Part shown: one piece after another, positions 1 to 12,202 of the stretch
How the letters are laid out: the number at the start of each line of letters is the position of its first letter
How positions within the stretch are numbered: the stretch's first letter is position 1
Assembly: GCA_023634235.1 (NCBI GenBank)
Contig: JAMKCF010000001.1
Coordinates: 1,416,001 to 1,480,000 of the forward strand
Source: Pisaster brevispinus
Lineage: Eukaryota > Echinodermata > Asteroidea > Forcipulatida > Asteriidae
DNA: 64,000 nt
Reading direction: 5' to 3'
The notes under the pieces: model-generated
Seen by the model: the letters and a program-made list of their open reading frames with translations, nothing else
Databases searched by the model: none
Told to the model about the DNA's origin: nothing
Translations under genes and position numbers: made by a program

Positions 1-185
1 GAACAGGCCATGTTTCTCAAGGCAATGCTGCTTAATTTGCGCAGAGGCTAATCAAGAAAAGCTTGAGTGACTTTTTTGTTGTGTCTTGCCTTTGTGTGTC
101 TGTGGAGGGAAACTACGATCAGACTGTGCGGTAGTAGTGTTGTGAAACAGGGGAGAGGGAACAAAAAGGAAGCAGGAGCAAGTCG
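1..185 (-). promoter_or_regulatory. Conserved upstream block of type-A genes (copy 1)
   Basis: This block of about 180 bp contains 'GACTGTGCGGTAGTAGTG' and recurs at 2461-2640, 13095-13270, 27925-28100, 57371-57555 and 59829-60005. Each complete copy lies about 0.76 to 0.91 kb 5' of a type-A leader exon on the minus strand. It is far better conserved than the spacer around it. Function is unknown; a distal promoter or enhancer, or simply a repeat carried along with the gene unit, are the options. Its own leader exon would lie left of the window. Confidence 0.4.
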
Positions 186-564
186 TTTTCACAAAAAACG
201 AAAAATGTAACAAACAATTTCTTGATGATTTACTACAATCAATAAAATAATTGTGTACATCAAAAAAGTATCACACCTTTTAAATTATTTTTCTTAAATT
301 TGTATTCATATTGAGTCGCATGACATTATTATTATTTTATTTTATGCATAAAGCACTCTAAAACACTAGGCGAAGCCAATACATCAATTATACAACTAAC
401 TTTAACAGTCACTACCAACCACGTTATTACTAGTATGTGAATTCAAACTTCACAAATACTTAGGTATTCTACAATTAATTTTAACCCTTTTACTATTTGA
501 CCAAGTGGCTATTATCAATGCGGTTTTACAAGATATGTCTGCCAGAGTATGAAGCCCTGCAATC

Positions 565-760
565 AGTCAACCCTCCTACTGTCTGACCATACAATAGCAC
601 CTTTTTTGTTTTGATTGACATAAAGACTATGCAAGCTTGTTATGATATGATGCAACTTGGTTTGAAATGATATATAGCCAATAAAAAGCTGTTATGATAC
701 CCTGTGGTGAACGCATATGCTCAGTAAATATTAACCCTCCTACTACGTGACCATTCAAAG
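565..760. repeat. Spacer repeat with GTCAACCCTCCTACTG core
   Basis: Two copies of the core 'AACCCTCCTACT' sit at about 565 and 731, with conserved flanks ('GACCAT', 'ACTGTGGTTTT'). The same core recurs more than 20 times in this window, always in spacers next to the LamG-like genes. Confidence 0.6.
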
Positions 761-1651
761 TCACCCACTGTGGTTTTCCATGATGAATCAACTAGACGGT
801 AATGTTTACCAAGAAGTAATCTTTTTAACTAACTAATATTAATAACTGACCACTTGCAATCAATTAGATCTAGGAGGTAATGATGTTTCCATACATTGTC
901 AGGTATCGTGCACTTCGCACATCTACTCAACAATGCAGCACCTCGAATGTTCGAATCCAAGCCCGGCCCAAATGTCATAGAGCTATTTAAGCACAAAAAG
1001 AAGCCAGCACAATAAAAAAAGTGTGTTTGTAAAAATAAGGTTATAAGCCAAGCTACGTTGTTAGTGTAATTGTTGTGCGTTTGTTTTTCGTTTCCTGCTC
1101 ATTACTGCGAAGCAGAACATTGTTTAAATGTTGCTGAGGAGTTGAGCACAAATTCTAAAATGTTTGCAGTCAAGCTGAAGTCAAGTTTAAATTCCCGGGT
1201 TTTCCTTGTTATATTGTTGACTTGATTTTACTTTCGTATTTTTTATAACCAAGTATTACGTTCCCAACAACATGTATAAGTTTCATGGCCATAAACAACA
1301 TTAAACTAAAAAAAAATTACGAAACAAAATCTCGACTACGTAAAACTCCTTGTTGTTGGGACCAAAATAATCCCAGAAGTTCGAATACGCGCGAGACTTG
1401 CGCAATACAGTGCAGTCGGTTTCGTTCTTCTCATTCAAGTTTGCTTTTATCATCTATTTATTATTATTATTATTATATATTTTTTTTGACATTGCAGTTT
1501 TCATTATCCACCATGTTTTGGTTGAAGATTTAATACCTATTTGCAATTTATAAAACTGAATGGCTACCAAGCTTGCTGCTAGCTTATACGAAATTGAATT
1601 ATCTTTGCAACCTAAGGAATTAGATTAACAATTATTTGAAATGAAATTATT

Positions 1652-1697
1652 CTTCAGTACACCACACCAGGAATCCAACCAACAGCAAACTCTTCAT
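1652..1697 (-). pseudogene. Solo type-A leader exon, splice donor lost
   Basis: The 46-nt leader reads M-K-S-L-L-L-V-G-F-L-V-W-C-T-E, as in the intact type-A genes. The bases after ...CTGAAG are AATAATTT instead of the GTAAG/GTAAAT donor seen elsewhere, because about 200 bp of intron start are deleted compared with 12000-12200. No exon 2 lies between it and the left window edge. The right-hand twin at 59023-59068 is followed directly by another leader exon (G7), which supports a non-functional orphan exon. Confidence 0.75.
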
Positions 1698-1805
1698 CTT
1701 TGCTTTTCAAATTTACGTTCCAGTGACTAAGATTATCAGACTGTCTTTAAACAATGTGAAATAATTCCGAAATGCAAACAGCGATCTAAAGATGTCAGCT
1801 GCGGT
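1698..1805 (-). promoter_or_regulatory. Type-A proximal promoter copy upstream of solo leader
   Basis: It carries the conserved type-A 5' flank. Read on the plus strand this is 'GATTATCAGACTGTC', then 'AACAATGTGAAATAATTCCG', then 'GCAAACAGCGATCTAAAG'. No clear TATA box is seen. The promoter is preserved although the leader it serves has lost its donor. Confidence 0.4.
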
Positions 1806-2099
1806 GTTGACTTCACCTTAACACATTATGCTATATTTTACCTAGGGCTAGATATTTCTACCAAGGGCATGGTGGTAACTTATGACCCTTCCTGTATTTT
1901 CAATTTTACCCATGTGGAAAATCAGATTCCTTTGTTATTCAAAGAGCGTAATAATTCAAGAACAGAAACTGTTTCTGCCGTCGCATGAAGCACCAGTAAC
2001 TCACTAGTGTAGAGTAGAACAATTTAAAGCACATGGATTAATAAAAACCTTTTTTCAATTTTCCTTTGAGGAAAATATATCAAACATTTTCACCCACTG

Positions 2100-2345
2100 T
2101 CACATTAAAATATAAAAACTATGCAGCCTGCAACAACATGTCGTGAATGCAGTAACACAGTTCACAGTCAACCCTCCTACTATCTGACCATTCAATATTA
2201 TCCCTTGTAGTTTGGAAATAGAAATATATCTACTATGCCTCACTGAAAAGTGTGTATAACCAGATGATTTGATTCAACAGTTCATAGTCAACCCTCCCAC
2301 TGATGGATTGCCAGTCATCCTCACACTGTCTTACCAAACCATCTA
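2100..2345. repeat. Decayed ~120-bp spacer tandem repeat
   Basis: Cores at 2166 (GTCAACCCTCCTACTATC) and 2286 (GTCAACCCTCCCACTG) are about 120 bp apart, and each follows a 'CAGTTCA' segment. The same arrangement lies 5' of G1, G3 and G7. Confidence 0.6.
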
Positions 2346-2460
2346 ACCCAACATGATTTTGAACTTGACCTTAAAGGCTGAGAACAAGAAAAGGTATGCT
2401 TGTAACGATTTTTGAACCTTTAAAAAAACCAAATGTTGCGATAAAGCTTTAAGTTTCGGG

Positions 2461-2640
2461 CAGGCCCTGTTTCTGAAGGCGGTGCTGCTTAATATGCACA
2501 GAGGCTAATCAACGAAAGCTTGAGTGACTCTTTTGTTGTGTCTTGCCTTTGTGTGTCTGTGGAGGGAAACTACGATCAGACTGTGCGGTAGTAGTGTTGT
2601 GAAACAGGGGAGAGGGGACAACAAGGAAGAAGGAGGAAAT
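2461..2640 (-). promoter_or_regulatory. Conserved upstream block (copy 2)
   Basis: Same block as at 1-185, here 763 bp 5' of the solo leader exon at 1697. The matching block in the right-hand duplicate is cut by the assembly gap. Confidence 0.4.
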
Positions 2641-2649
2641 CTTTTCACA

Positions 2650-3415
2650 AAAAACGAAAATTGAATTTAAAAAAAAGCAATAGTAAAAATATATATATAT
2701 TTACTTCATCAATGGAATGTTTGTTTTCCTTCACACGAGTGTCATCAATTGTCTATAATTAAGAAACAGGTGTTGCACTTTTTTGATTACTACACTTGTT
2801 ATTTGAAGTTTTTATTCACATTGAGTTTCATGACCTTATATTTTTTGAATGATATATAAAGCGCAATAAAACTCAAGGCGAAGCCAAAATATCCCTTTAC
2901 CTTTAACAATAAAGACCTAACAAAGGTAATCGAAATGGGACACAGATCAATTCAGAATATTTGCAATACTGACGTTTATTCAACTATGGTTAGATATTAA
3001 GTAATAATAATTTCATTATAATTTCACTTTTACTTAGTTATTATACAATTTATTTTAACTCTACTACTTTTTGACCAACAGGCTATTATCAATACGGTTT
3101 TACAAGATGTGTCTACCAGCAGTATGAAACCAAGCGATCAGTCAACCCTCCTACTGTCTGACCATACATCAGCACCCATTTTGTTTTTATTGATAGATAG
3201 CCTATGCAAGTTTGTAATGATGTAATGCAACTTGGTTTGAAATAGCCAATGAAAAGCTGTGATGATACCCTGTGGTGGATGCATCTACACAGTAAATATT
3301 AACCCTCCTACTATGTGACTAATCAAAGTCACCCACTATGGTTTTCCATGACGAATCAACTAGACAGTAATGTTTACCAAGAAGTAATCTTTTTAACTAA
3401 CCAATAAAAACTTGT
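2650..3415. other. Non-coding spacer
   Basis: AT-rich spacer with two further 'AACCCTCCTACT' cores (about 3139 and 3301). It resembles 28140-28640 and 60120-60870. No coding exon was found on either strand. Confidence 0.6.
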
Positions 3416-3644
3416 ATATAACACCCAAGCAGATCCTTGCAATTTGATTGAAGGATTGTCCGTCACGTGATTGCAAATAAAAGTACTATTGCACGCTACG
3501 TCACTCACCGTGCATTTTTCGTTCCATTCACCGTGCATTTTTCGTTCCATCCGAAAAGTACTATTGCACGGTGCGTAAAACATCACTGCGTGCGCGTGTC
3601 TTTGGTAATGCAGCAGTGTTACTGATCTACTTGGATGTTATATA
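3416..3644. mobile_element. Short MITE, deleted relative of the TIR element at 43255-44224
   Basis: One end reads 'TATATAACACCCAAGCAGAT' and the other is the reverse complement of 'TATATAACATCCAAGTAGAT'. These match the two ends of the 970-bp element at 43255-44224, in inverted orientation. The interior keeps only the part with two 'ACCGTGCATTTTTCGTTCCA' repeats. It is non-autonomous, with no ORF. Confidence 0.65.
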
Positions 3645-3812
3645 AAACAAATAATAAATGTTTTTCATTCGTGCAACAGTGCGAATATTTGCATTCGTTG
3701 AAAGATGAAATATTCCATTCAACTCGGCTCCGCCTCGTTAAATAAAACATTCCATCTTTCAACTCATGAAAATATTCGCACCATTGCACTCATAAACATT
3801 CATTATTTGTAT
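3645..3812. repeat. Foldback inverted repeat with GC-rich loop
   Basis: Two imperfect arms of about 70 bp ('GTGCGAATATTTGCATTCGT' against 'CATGAAAATATTCGCACCAT') surround the loop 'ACTCGGCTCCGCCTCG'. The same foldback lies at 43085-43250, also directly next to the TIR element, so both may belong to one composite element. Confidence 0.7.
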
Positions 3813-3959
3813 AATAGTTTACAAGTCGTTATTTGCTAATTAAATAATACATATTGAGAACTGGTACTAAACTACAACATGAGTAAATAAGTAAGTACGA
3901 AAATGTAATGTAGCTCCAACAGTTTTGCAACAGTTGCCAACCTGTACTGAATTGAGATT

Positions 3960-4600
3960 CGGTTTTATAATTAGGAAATAGCAGTATGATGACCCGGTCT
4001 TTACTGCGTGTTAATGACCGGGTTGATGGCAGTCCGCTAACCCATGGAAAGGCCCTTGAACATGAGTAGATTTAAACAAATGGACACAAAAACCGCAACA
4101 ACGAAAACAAAATTTGCAAGTTTTTACCGGGGTTTTAATTTTTTTAATTATTATTACTAATTTTATTTTATTTTTATTAATTTTTTTGGTTGGTGGATTG
4201 GACCTCGCCTTTGGCTCGGTCCATTCACAGACCAACTCCTGCGTGGTACCTATTCTCATACACATAATTAAGTATACATATTTTTAAGAACCACACTACA
4301 ACCCCTGAAAATTAACCATTCCATGGGAATACTTTGGCTGGTGTTCGGCTTTATGCTTAACATTACGTTGGTTTTATGTGTATACCAGCTACCTTAAACT
4401 TACACATCGTTTGCGCGTTCACGCATACTCGTGGTATGCGTGTCCTTGCCAAAATAGCATAAATAATATACAGTTGATTTGGTAGATCCCGCACAACAAG
4501 CATACCGCACACAGAAATTATAAACAACAGTATGCTTGCTTTTTTTAGGTGCCATTTGTTCGCTACTTCAAAAGACTGTTCGTTGTATCAAATCTTAATG
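3960..4600. repeat. Dispersed repeat downstream of LamG-like genes
   Basis: This segment ('GACCCGGTCTTTACTGCGTG' through the 'GGAATACTTTGGCTGGTG' block) recurs at 22365-22900, 32403-32710 and 61440-61980, with a decayed copy near 14980-15350. Each copy precedes the 3' end of a cluster gene. It includes low-complexity A/T stretches and encodes nothing recognisable. Confidence 0.65.
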
Positions 4601-4602
4601 TA

Positions 4603-4945
4603 GGGTGTCATGTGGCCGAGTGGTTTAGAGCATCGAATTCAAGTTTCGATGGTTAAGTAATCGGGGTGTGGGTTCAAATCCCGGTCGTGACACTTGTGTC
4701 CTTGAGCAAGATGCTTTACTATAATTGCTTCTCTTCACCCAGGGGTATAAATGGGTACCTGCGAGAGGTTGATATTGTGTTTGAAAAAGCCTTCGGAGCG
4801 CCACGGCAGCCCGGGCTGTATACTCCCCAGGGAGCTGAGAAAGATTAAAGGAATGTTATTGGCCCAATGACCAGGGCACTAATGTAAAGCGCATTGAGAC
4901 GTTATTGTGAAATGCGCTATATAAGAACTAGTTATTTATTAATAT
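4603..4945 (+). mobile_element. tRNA-derived SINE
   Basis: The 5' head has an A-box-like 'GTGGCCGAGTGGTTTAGAGC' and a B-box 'GGTTCAAATCCC', as in a tRNA. A body of about 250 bp follows, with a tail containing 'GCGCTATATAAGAA'. It is non-coding and uses a type 2 RNA polymerase III promoter. A second, near-identical copy is at 62037-62379. The short ORF inside it is not a gene. Confidence 0.8.
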
Positions 4946-5012
4946 GTCCCCACGTGACCAGTCATCGACCAATCAGAGTCCATAAGTTCTCTGAGGTAAA
5001 ATGATTTTAGTC

Positions 5013-5018
5013 TTTATT
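5013..5018 (-). terminator. Polyadenylation signal AATAAA of G1
   Basis: AATAAA on the minus strand, about 60 nt after the G1 stop codon. The G8 copy has the same signal at 62447-62452. Confidence 0.55.
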
Positions 5019-5564
5019 TTTTTGAAAAACCTAGCGATTTGATCTACTTTGTCTTAAAGATTGGAATTCATCAGAAATTTAACTATCTGTTTTTACTGAT
5101 TGACCTTTGACAAAACAAAAACCATCAATGAATATTAAGTTTACTATTTTCTTCAAATTCTTGATCTCGTCCTGGTCAAGGAGACGATCAAAAACCATTA
5201 GATTGCTGTATGCAGCAGAACTACTGTATGTATAAATTGGATGCACCTCATCATCGCATGTGTTGGTCATACCCAAGTACAGCTTAGTGCAATCATCCAA
5301 GTACATAACACCGTCCTGAGGAGTTTCTGCCAGTTTCTCAAGCTTAAATTCTCCGTCAACGTAAAGCTTCGAAACCTTCACTTCTTTCTGATTCATTTCA
5401 ATCGTTAAAGCCAAGTGAAACCAGTTATCTAAAGGGATTTTTGTTTTGCTATACTTGTTAACAAGTAAAGAACTTACTGTACGGACATAAAAGTAAAATA
5501 GTTTTTCCTCGCTTTTGTAGAACAGGGCAATACCCCTGGCCTGATCTGTTTGTCCCCCGGAGCT

Positions 5565-6989
5565 TTAGCCTTGATTGCAAGGCTGTGTGTAATAGTTTGC
5601 TTACTATAAAGCTAAAAATGTGCATAACCACAGCCGCACGAATGCGATGCCCGAATGCAATGCAACTCCTGTTCCAGTCCCCTATGTCTTTAAACAGCAC
5701 ACCACGCTCTCACCCAAGGAAGCACACAAACGCCCGTTTCCACAGTCCCACACACACCGCTATTGTCCACACACCTCTATCGCCCACAATCCTAGCCCGT
5801 GAGCCGTAAGGCTCACAGCCTTGGCGATCTTGTACACTTCCGGGTCTTGCGGTTATGGTAATGAGTGCACTCTACTTGTAATAAAAGGCTCTTGATTGGC
5901 CATTGGAAGTGGTCATGTTTAATAAGGAAATAAAAGAGTGGCGACGAGTTCTTAAACGGCTGTTTAAAACCGGCAGGGTCGTGGCTCGGGCCTTTATCGC
6001 ACGACCACGACCCTGCAAGGTTTTAAACGGCCGTTTAAGAACGAGTCACTACTCTTTTATTCCCATTCATAAATGCCCTTTTGTTAAAAAGCGAAAAAAA
6101 AATTATAGACAATCTATGACAATCTGTACATTTTGTACATTTTCAAAAACTTTTTAAAAGTTATGTTTGGTGCACCTTGGGTTGTGTGTACGCGCGTGTA
6201 AAAATAGATTACGCGCTGGTACTAATAGCTATATTGCGTTCCGCGTAATTAAATTGGCGAACCGTGAGCTTGCGCGCCCAACACGCGAAGCCAGCCGGTT
6301 ATAAACACTCTTGGCCGTGCTTTATCATCTGTTTAAACATCCCCACGTGACATGCTCTCCACCAATAGGAATAGCGAAACTGTCTGGGGTATTTATGAAT
6401 AAACATTATGAATATGTAAGATTACTCTAGCGCCCGCACACGACAGTGTGTGATTGGCTATTAGGAATGATGTATTATTCATGAAATAAATCTTTGCATA
6501 TCCACTCACCCCCCCATTTTCCACGGATTTGCGAAGAAAAACAATGAAACACATAAGACACTCGGTTTACAAGATCGTCAAGGCTGTGAGTCTGACGGCT
6601 CACGGGCTAGGATTGTGGGCGATAGCGGTGTGTGGACAATAGCGGTGTGTGTGGGGGGCTGCCCTTACATATGCCAACTTACGGGGTACTTTTAACAATG
6701 GAACAATGGACCCCACAAGGCAATTTCAATAGGAACAATAGGGCCCCACAAGGGAATTCTTTAGAAAAGGGAACAATAGAACAACAATAGCAGTACCCCA
6801 CAAACCGGATCCGTAAGGTTGTGTGTGTACAGGCGCTGTGTATGTGCATGGTGAGAGTGCGGTGTGCTATTTTTTTTAGAGTCAGTCGGGGACTGGGGTT
6901 GTATCGCATTCGGGCGGCTGAGGTTTAAGTATCCTTGCTCTATGGTTTTAGCTAGAGTACTTGTCTACACAGCCTTGATATCAAGGCTA
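5565..6989. mobile_element. Non-autonomous DNA transposon in G1 exon 3, 8-bp TSD
   Basis: The insertion is flanked by CCGGAGCT at 5557-5564 and 6990-6997, an 8-bp target duplication. The empty site is visible in the duplicate copy near 62990. Ends are inverted and are themselves palindromes: the right end is 'AGCCTTGATATCAAGGCT' and the left end 'AGCCTTGATTGCAAGGCT'. Inside are subterminal inverted segments (5745-5835 against 6565-6645, sharing 'CCTAGCCCGTGAGCC') and a central hairpin. No transposase was found. The 8-bp TSD fits hAT-like or P-like mobilisation; the family is not identified. Confidence 0.85.
5932..6060. repeat. Long hairpin in the centre of the G1 transposon
   Basis: Two arms of about 55 bp ('GAGTTCTTAAACGGCTGTTT' against 'AAACGGCCGTTTAAGAAC', both extending into 'CAGGGTCGTGG'/'CCACGACCCTG') surround a short loop. 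Both outer ends are 'AAAAGAGT'/'ACTCTTTT'. It may be a second element nested in the first. Confidence 0.8.
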
Positions 6990-7639
6990 CCGGAGCTGAT
7001 GTAGTATCGTTTTCCAGTGAAGCCTGATGACGTTTCAATCTTGAGCCATAAAGACCACGTTATGGACTGACAGAGACCCGGGTCAGAGATACATGTCCCT
7101 TTGAAGTCCCCAAGGTCTAAGAACGATTCTACCTTGGCATACACAGCGCATGCGTGACCCTCTACGTCAGGACCAGGAACCATATTCACAAGGCTTGGGT
7201 TTCCTCTTACATCATACTCGGTGCTGCTGACCGTTGAAGCGTCGCATTGTCCAGGGTTGCCGTCTCGGCGAAGCGATCGGTTGAGAATTAAGTGGTTTCG
7301 AAGAAGATCTGTGGGTTGGTTTGAATGAAATAAATCTCTTTGAATGATGTCCTTGAATTTACAATACATATTTTCATACTACATTGTTTTTGCTCAAATG
7401 TTATCTAATCAATATTTGGATCCACGGTACGAAAAGAGAAATTATGTTAACTTTGCCGATTTAACGGCAAAAACAAGTTTTCCTGTATGTTTTTATTTGA
7501 TATCTTGAACGAAAAACTCGCTAAAGATTAATGCCAGTTAGTAGAAAACAAAACATAAAATTCTGGGCAAGCCTTCTAATCCTAAGGTTAATTACGTATA
7601 AAACTTCCAAGTTTCACTGTGAATAACAACACTGGCTTA

Positions 7640-8035
7640 ATATATAGCGCTCATATCCATCGCTCGGTGACGCTTTTGGCGCTTCAACATTCAGTATTTT
7701 CCTGCGAGATATAAATTGTGGAGCTATATTTTGTGGGGGTTTTTAAGTTTGAGATCTACTCCTTTACATAGCACCATGTAATGGTTAACAAGTAGCTGTG
7801 GCGCATTATGCAGTCAATCAAACCAGGAACACCGGGGCAAACTCCTTGTTTCGATAAGTGCACTGGGCTATTTTACGTGCATTACACAACACACGGGACC
7901 AACGGCCTTATGAAGGACATCCGAAGGACACAGCAATAATAGTTAAATGTAATGTTTAAGGACACACACTCTGCCGAACAGAAACACCAGAGCTTGAGTC
8001 CGGTGATCTTATCCGATGAGTCAACTGTCGCGTAC
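7640..8035 (-). mobile_element. Reverse-oriented tRNA-derived SINE, B-box region deleted
   Basis: Same family as the elements at 50500-50885 and 63630-64000, with 'CCTTTACATAGCACCATGTA' and 'CAATCAAACCAGGAACACC' in the body. The head, read on the minus strand, normally carries the B-box-like 'GGTTCGAGTCCCGGTCGTGA'. Here about 27 bp including it are deleted ('AAGGACACACACTCTGCCG'). Confidence 0.7.
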
Positions 8036-8709
8036 CCTCGACGAGAACAGTGGCCGATTACGACCGACCTCTAACAATCATCCTGGTTGAGGAGTCGACT
8101 GAATTAAATGTATTTGTATATGAACGTCTGCTCCCATTTGCAGTTGATGGCTAATTTATAATTGTTTGAAATGTACATTCTCCATATTTTCTTTCCCCAA
8201 AACGAATTATTTCATTTTCTCGAAATATCATTTTGTCCCCTATTTTTTTTTTTTTTGCAAGGACATTCGAAGGACACAGCAATAATAGTTAAATGTAATG
8301 CTTAAGGACACAATCAGAATTACCCCGTTTGTAAAACCGCTTGTATTTCATTTCCTGATGGCAGACAGATTATATTTTTGTTATTCCTACTCAAACGTTT
8401 AACCTTTTAAATTCGTTCGGTTGTGAAAATTAACTTGTCAACCACTACATCCAAACATAGGCAACGCATCTTTAGTATGTTTTCCTTAGAAAGTGCTGAG
8501 ACTTTGACGGAGAAGTAAATACTATGCTCAACAAACTTTAGATTATGTTGCCAGTGCAGACAACACAAATGTAGTTTCCCCGATGTACTTTCGTTGACTG
8601 ACTGTCTCATAAATGAATATTTGACAATAACTACATTTGTTTTTAGTTCTAAGATAGCATCTCGATGAGGCGTAGCAGAAGTCCATGTTTAACAACTAAA
8701 ACAACAATA

Positions 8710-8935
8710 ACACATGTGTGTGTGTGTGAGTTTGTTTTCACATTCAAACCGGGGACCTATAACAAAAGAGGACAAAAGGGTCCCCGGTTGGGTAAAGGTC
8801 CCCAGTTGGAAATTGTGTACAAAACCAATGGGAGCTGTTGCCAAAAAGTTAAAGTCCAAACAAAAGAGGGACAATAGGAGGTCCCCGATTGGAGGTGTTT
8901 ACACACTTGTGTGTGTGTGTGTGTGTGTTTTTACA
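8710..8935. repeat. TG microsatellites flanking GGGGACC/GGTCCCC segments
   Basis: Two (TG)n tracts, at about 8716-8730 and 8906-8929, bracket 170 bp with several 'GGTCCCC' or 'GGGGACC' motifs. Short ORFs here are low-complexity shadows. Confidence 0.55.
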
Positions 8936-9763
8936 CTGCAGTACGAAAAAGGAAAATAGCTGCAGTACGAAAAAGGAAATTAGTTGACCCTGCTTGACAA
9001 GATCCCCCCCCAAAAAAAAAAAAAAAACCCCACATAACAATAATAAATAACAATAAAAAAAATAACACGCTTACAGTACCAGCCTGTTTTCAACTAACCG
9101 TTTTTTAATTAGTGTGTTAAATAGTTTTCAAGTAATAAACCACAAGGGAAACTGACTGGGTAATTTTTTATTTTATTTGGGTTTGAACAAAAAAAAATCA
9201 ATTAGTTTTCGGTAAACGTACTCCTTTCAAAATCTCTGAAACATAAGAAAAGATCCTCAGGATTCAACAAAACATCTTCTAAAAACTAACCCATCAAGCC
9301 ATCAGGCGAAGATGTAATTGCTTACAGCCAGAGCGGCCTTTAGCCAAAGGCTAAGAGATAACCTTACGACTCTTGTAGGTCTTTTAAGAGGTCATTGATG
9401 GAACTTTTATTCATACTATTTAGCTAGAGCTCAAGAGGGAATGTGGATTTAAAACATTTTTTTTTTTTTGGGGGGGTGGAGTAAAAAGCATTTGAGTCCG
9501 ATAGCTTTATTGAGTGTTGGAGTTAAAATACTAGTAAATATTGAGCTTACCTGTACAGTTGAGCCATGTTCGAATCTCCTCTTGGTCATCACTGTAGATG
9601 AATGTATCCATGTATGTAACCACGAAGGGTCTGTAAGGCGTACGGGTATTCAGACCACCAACACGTAGCGTAGTGCACTGACATGGATCAGGTACAGGAA
9701 TTACCCAACGGTGTCGGAAACCAGACTCAGGATCCCGTTCTTGTCCAATGGTGCAGATTAGTG

Positions 9764-12202
9764 CTTTATTGAAAATAAAGTAAGATATATTATACTTTAA
9801 CTCTTTGTCATGTGGTTAGCTTATAATGCATTCGACTAATTTGCCAGTTCGTGAGCGTGGTTTTTCCTTTTTTGCCTTGTTCAATTATTTTAGGTGTGCG
9901 TGTAATATGTTTACGAACACTTCTTGTTATGGTTATGGTTATGGTTCTTCGACTTCTCATTCTTCTTCTTCCCTTATCATTGTGGCATAACTCAAGATTG
10001 AACATGAATTGAGTTTTCAAACTCGTCAGGCACTTGAACCTAAATACAAAGAGAGCACTGTTTTATGAAGTCATGGTCACGTCATTTATGTCGATTAATA
10101 TAATATCAAACTTGACATTTGAAAACAAAATGAACCACAAATTTCGTTTTTACAATCGTGAATTATCGGAAAGCTCATGCAAAACTGAGCAAACGTTACA
10201 CAAAGTGTGATCCCATTTGATCTTGACTTTCGGTTCAAACCGGATATTGAAAGTTTCAAAAGTTTATATCTCAAGAATTACTAATCGTTTTCGGATCTTC
10301 AAGACTGATCAAACTTTTACACAGAGACGACAATGTTTGACCTTATACTTCTGATCAAAAACGAACGTTAAAAGCTCACGTTTGTGTTGACCCACATTGA
10401 TAACGCTCAATGGTGTAATGACACATGTACACATAAGTTTAGTGTACATGTACCGCTAATGAATACATTTGTAGTGAAATTCCATTAACAGCTGAGGAAC
10501 ACATGTCTTTTACTATCAGTGCTTGCATCAAGAGTCCGGTGTCTTTCCCCTTTGAGTTAATTGTTGTTGGAAAGTCAACTGTGAGTAGTCACAAAAGACT
10601 TGGCGCCTTAGCCAAGGAAAGCCCAAAACCCCAAGTGTTATATAAGTAATTGTATAGGAATTTAGTTAACTACTTTTGTATATGCACAGAGCACAGTAAT
10701 CCCTTAATTGTTGTACATAGGTCATATAAAATACATGGATACACAAGGAGATACTCTCACTCTCCTCCAACCTCCGACAGAGACACATAGGAACCTTCCT
10801 ATTAGCTATTATTACTACTCTTTTAGGTTTATTTAGTATTTGATACGTAGTCGTCCAAAGGCTGGATTGGGAACTGAATCGGCAGTATACCACTCCTACA
10901 CAGCAACCATCCGGCTAGAGTACGACATAATAGTTTAGATAGCTGTAAACTTAGTAGTTAGTGTAAACATAATTAGGTTCATTGATTATGGTGGAGCAGA
11001 CCAGCGAGGCAACGGAATGAGGCCATCAATAACTGACAACTTAGAAGTAGGGTAAGAATAATTTGCAGTAACCATTATTCCTATACATTCAACATATCGC
11101 TGTTACATTGAATATTGACCTTTCAAAAATTATCAAAATGTATATCAAGCACCATTCTTAAATATTCACAATCTCGTAACTTGAAATTAAACTTAACTGT
11201 ACCGTCAAACTCATCAATCAAATGAACCTCAATAAAAAAAAACGGCACCTGAACGATTGAAACTTTTGGAAATGGATGCTTATTTGATCTGAACTTTTCA
11301 GAAACCGCTTTGTCCCTTTTTATAAATCCATGGCCGAATACCATGCTACCACTTAAACATTAACGCGTGACGCAGTTTATAGAGGACGCTGGCGCCTCAA
11401 CGACCGTAGACTGCAATGGAAATGCTTCATGTTGCAATAACAGCATCTGGCGATTAACATCGCGCATCTAAAACAAGCGTTTACATTAGTTTTTTTATGA
11501 TCAGAGTTGAGCACAAATTCTAAAATGTTTGCAGTCAAGCTGATGTGAAGTTTAATTCCCGGGTTTTCCTTGTAATATTGTTGACTTGATTTTACTTTCA
11601 TATTTTTTGTATAACCGAGTATTACGTTTCCAACAACATAAACAATTGCCATGGTCATAAACAACGTTAAACTAAAACAAAATTACGAAAAAAAAATCTC
11701 GACTACGTAACACTCCTTGTTGTTGGGACCAACATAATAGTTCGAATACGCGCGAGACTTGCGCAATACCTTGCAATCGGTTTCGTTCTTCTCATTCAAG
11801 TTTACTTTTATCACTCTATGTATTATTGTTATTATTTTTTTTTTCATTTTTTGACATTGCAGTTTTCATTTTCCACCATGCTTTGGTTGAAGATTTAATA
11901 CCTATTTGCAATTTATAAAACTGAATGGCTGCCAAGCTTGCTGCTAGCTTCTACAAAACTGAATTATCTTTGCAACCTAAGGTAATATAATAAAATTTAA
12001 TTGAAATGGAATTATTCCGTTTGACTGTTGAATGCTGATGCGACGGAGCATTCTTTTTCAAGCAAATAATAATGAGCTGGATGTTTTTTTGTACGAGTTT
12101 TTGTTTAAAATGGCCGAGAAGGCCGATATATAAACTGCAGTATATGGATAAACACAAACGTCTTCTACAAATATGATTTTTTTTAAAATATATTTTACTT
12201 AC
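9764..12202 (-). other. G1 intron 1
   Basis: Non-coding. Its first part (9765-10140) matches G3 intron 1 near 25925-26300, and its last part (11510-12200) matches 26410-27030 and the flank of the solo leader, so the introns were duplicated with the exons. The middle (about 10150-11500) shows no recognised feature. Confidence 0.55.

Larger units (their letters stand above)
1..7995. repeat. Left copy of a near-identical long duplication (partner 57371-64000)
   Basis: The first base matches position 57371, and the two stretches then run collinearly to the right edge of the window with only scattered single-base differences. The left copy alone carries the 1.4-kb transposon at 5565-6989. The right copy alone carries the 100-N gap. 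The duplicated block holds a solo leader exon, spacer repeats, a SINE and the exon 3 of G1/G8. It may be a true tandem duplication of the gene cluster or two haplotypes placed in one scaffold. Confidence 0.9.
7309..9550 (-). other. G1 intron 2
   Basis: This phase-1 intron lies between exon 2 (donor side 9550) and exon 3 (acceptor AG at 7310-7309). It contains a reverse-oriented SINE (7640-8035), a partly repeated segment near 8255-8310 that resembles 7915-7970, and a TG-rich stretch (8710-8935). I see no further coding exon. Confidence 0.55.

Noticed and set aside
4606..4692. Possible tRNA gene
   Set aside because: A-box and B-box are present, but the sequence continues as a SINE body and tail, and the copy at 62037 is the same element; the head does not look like a foldable mature tRNA.
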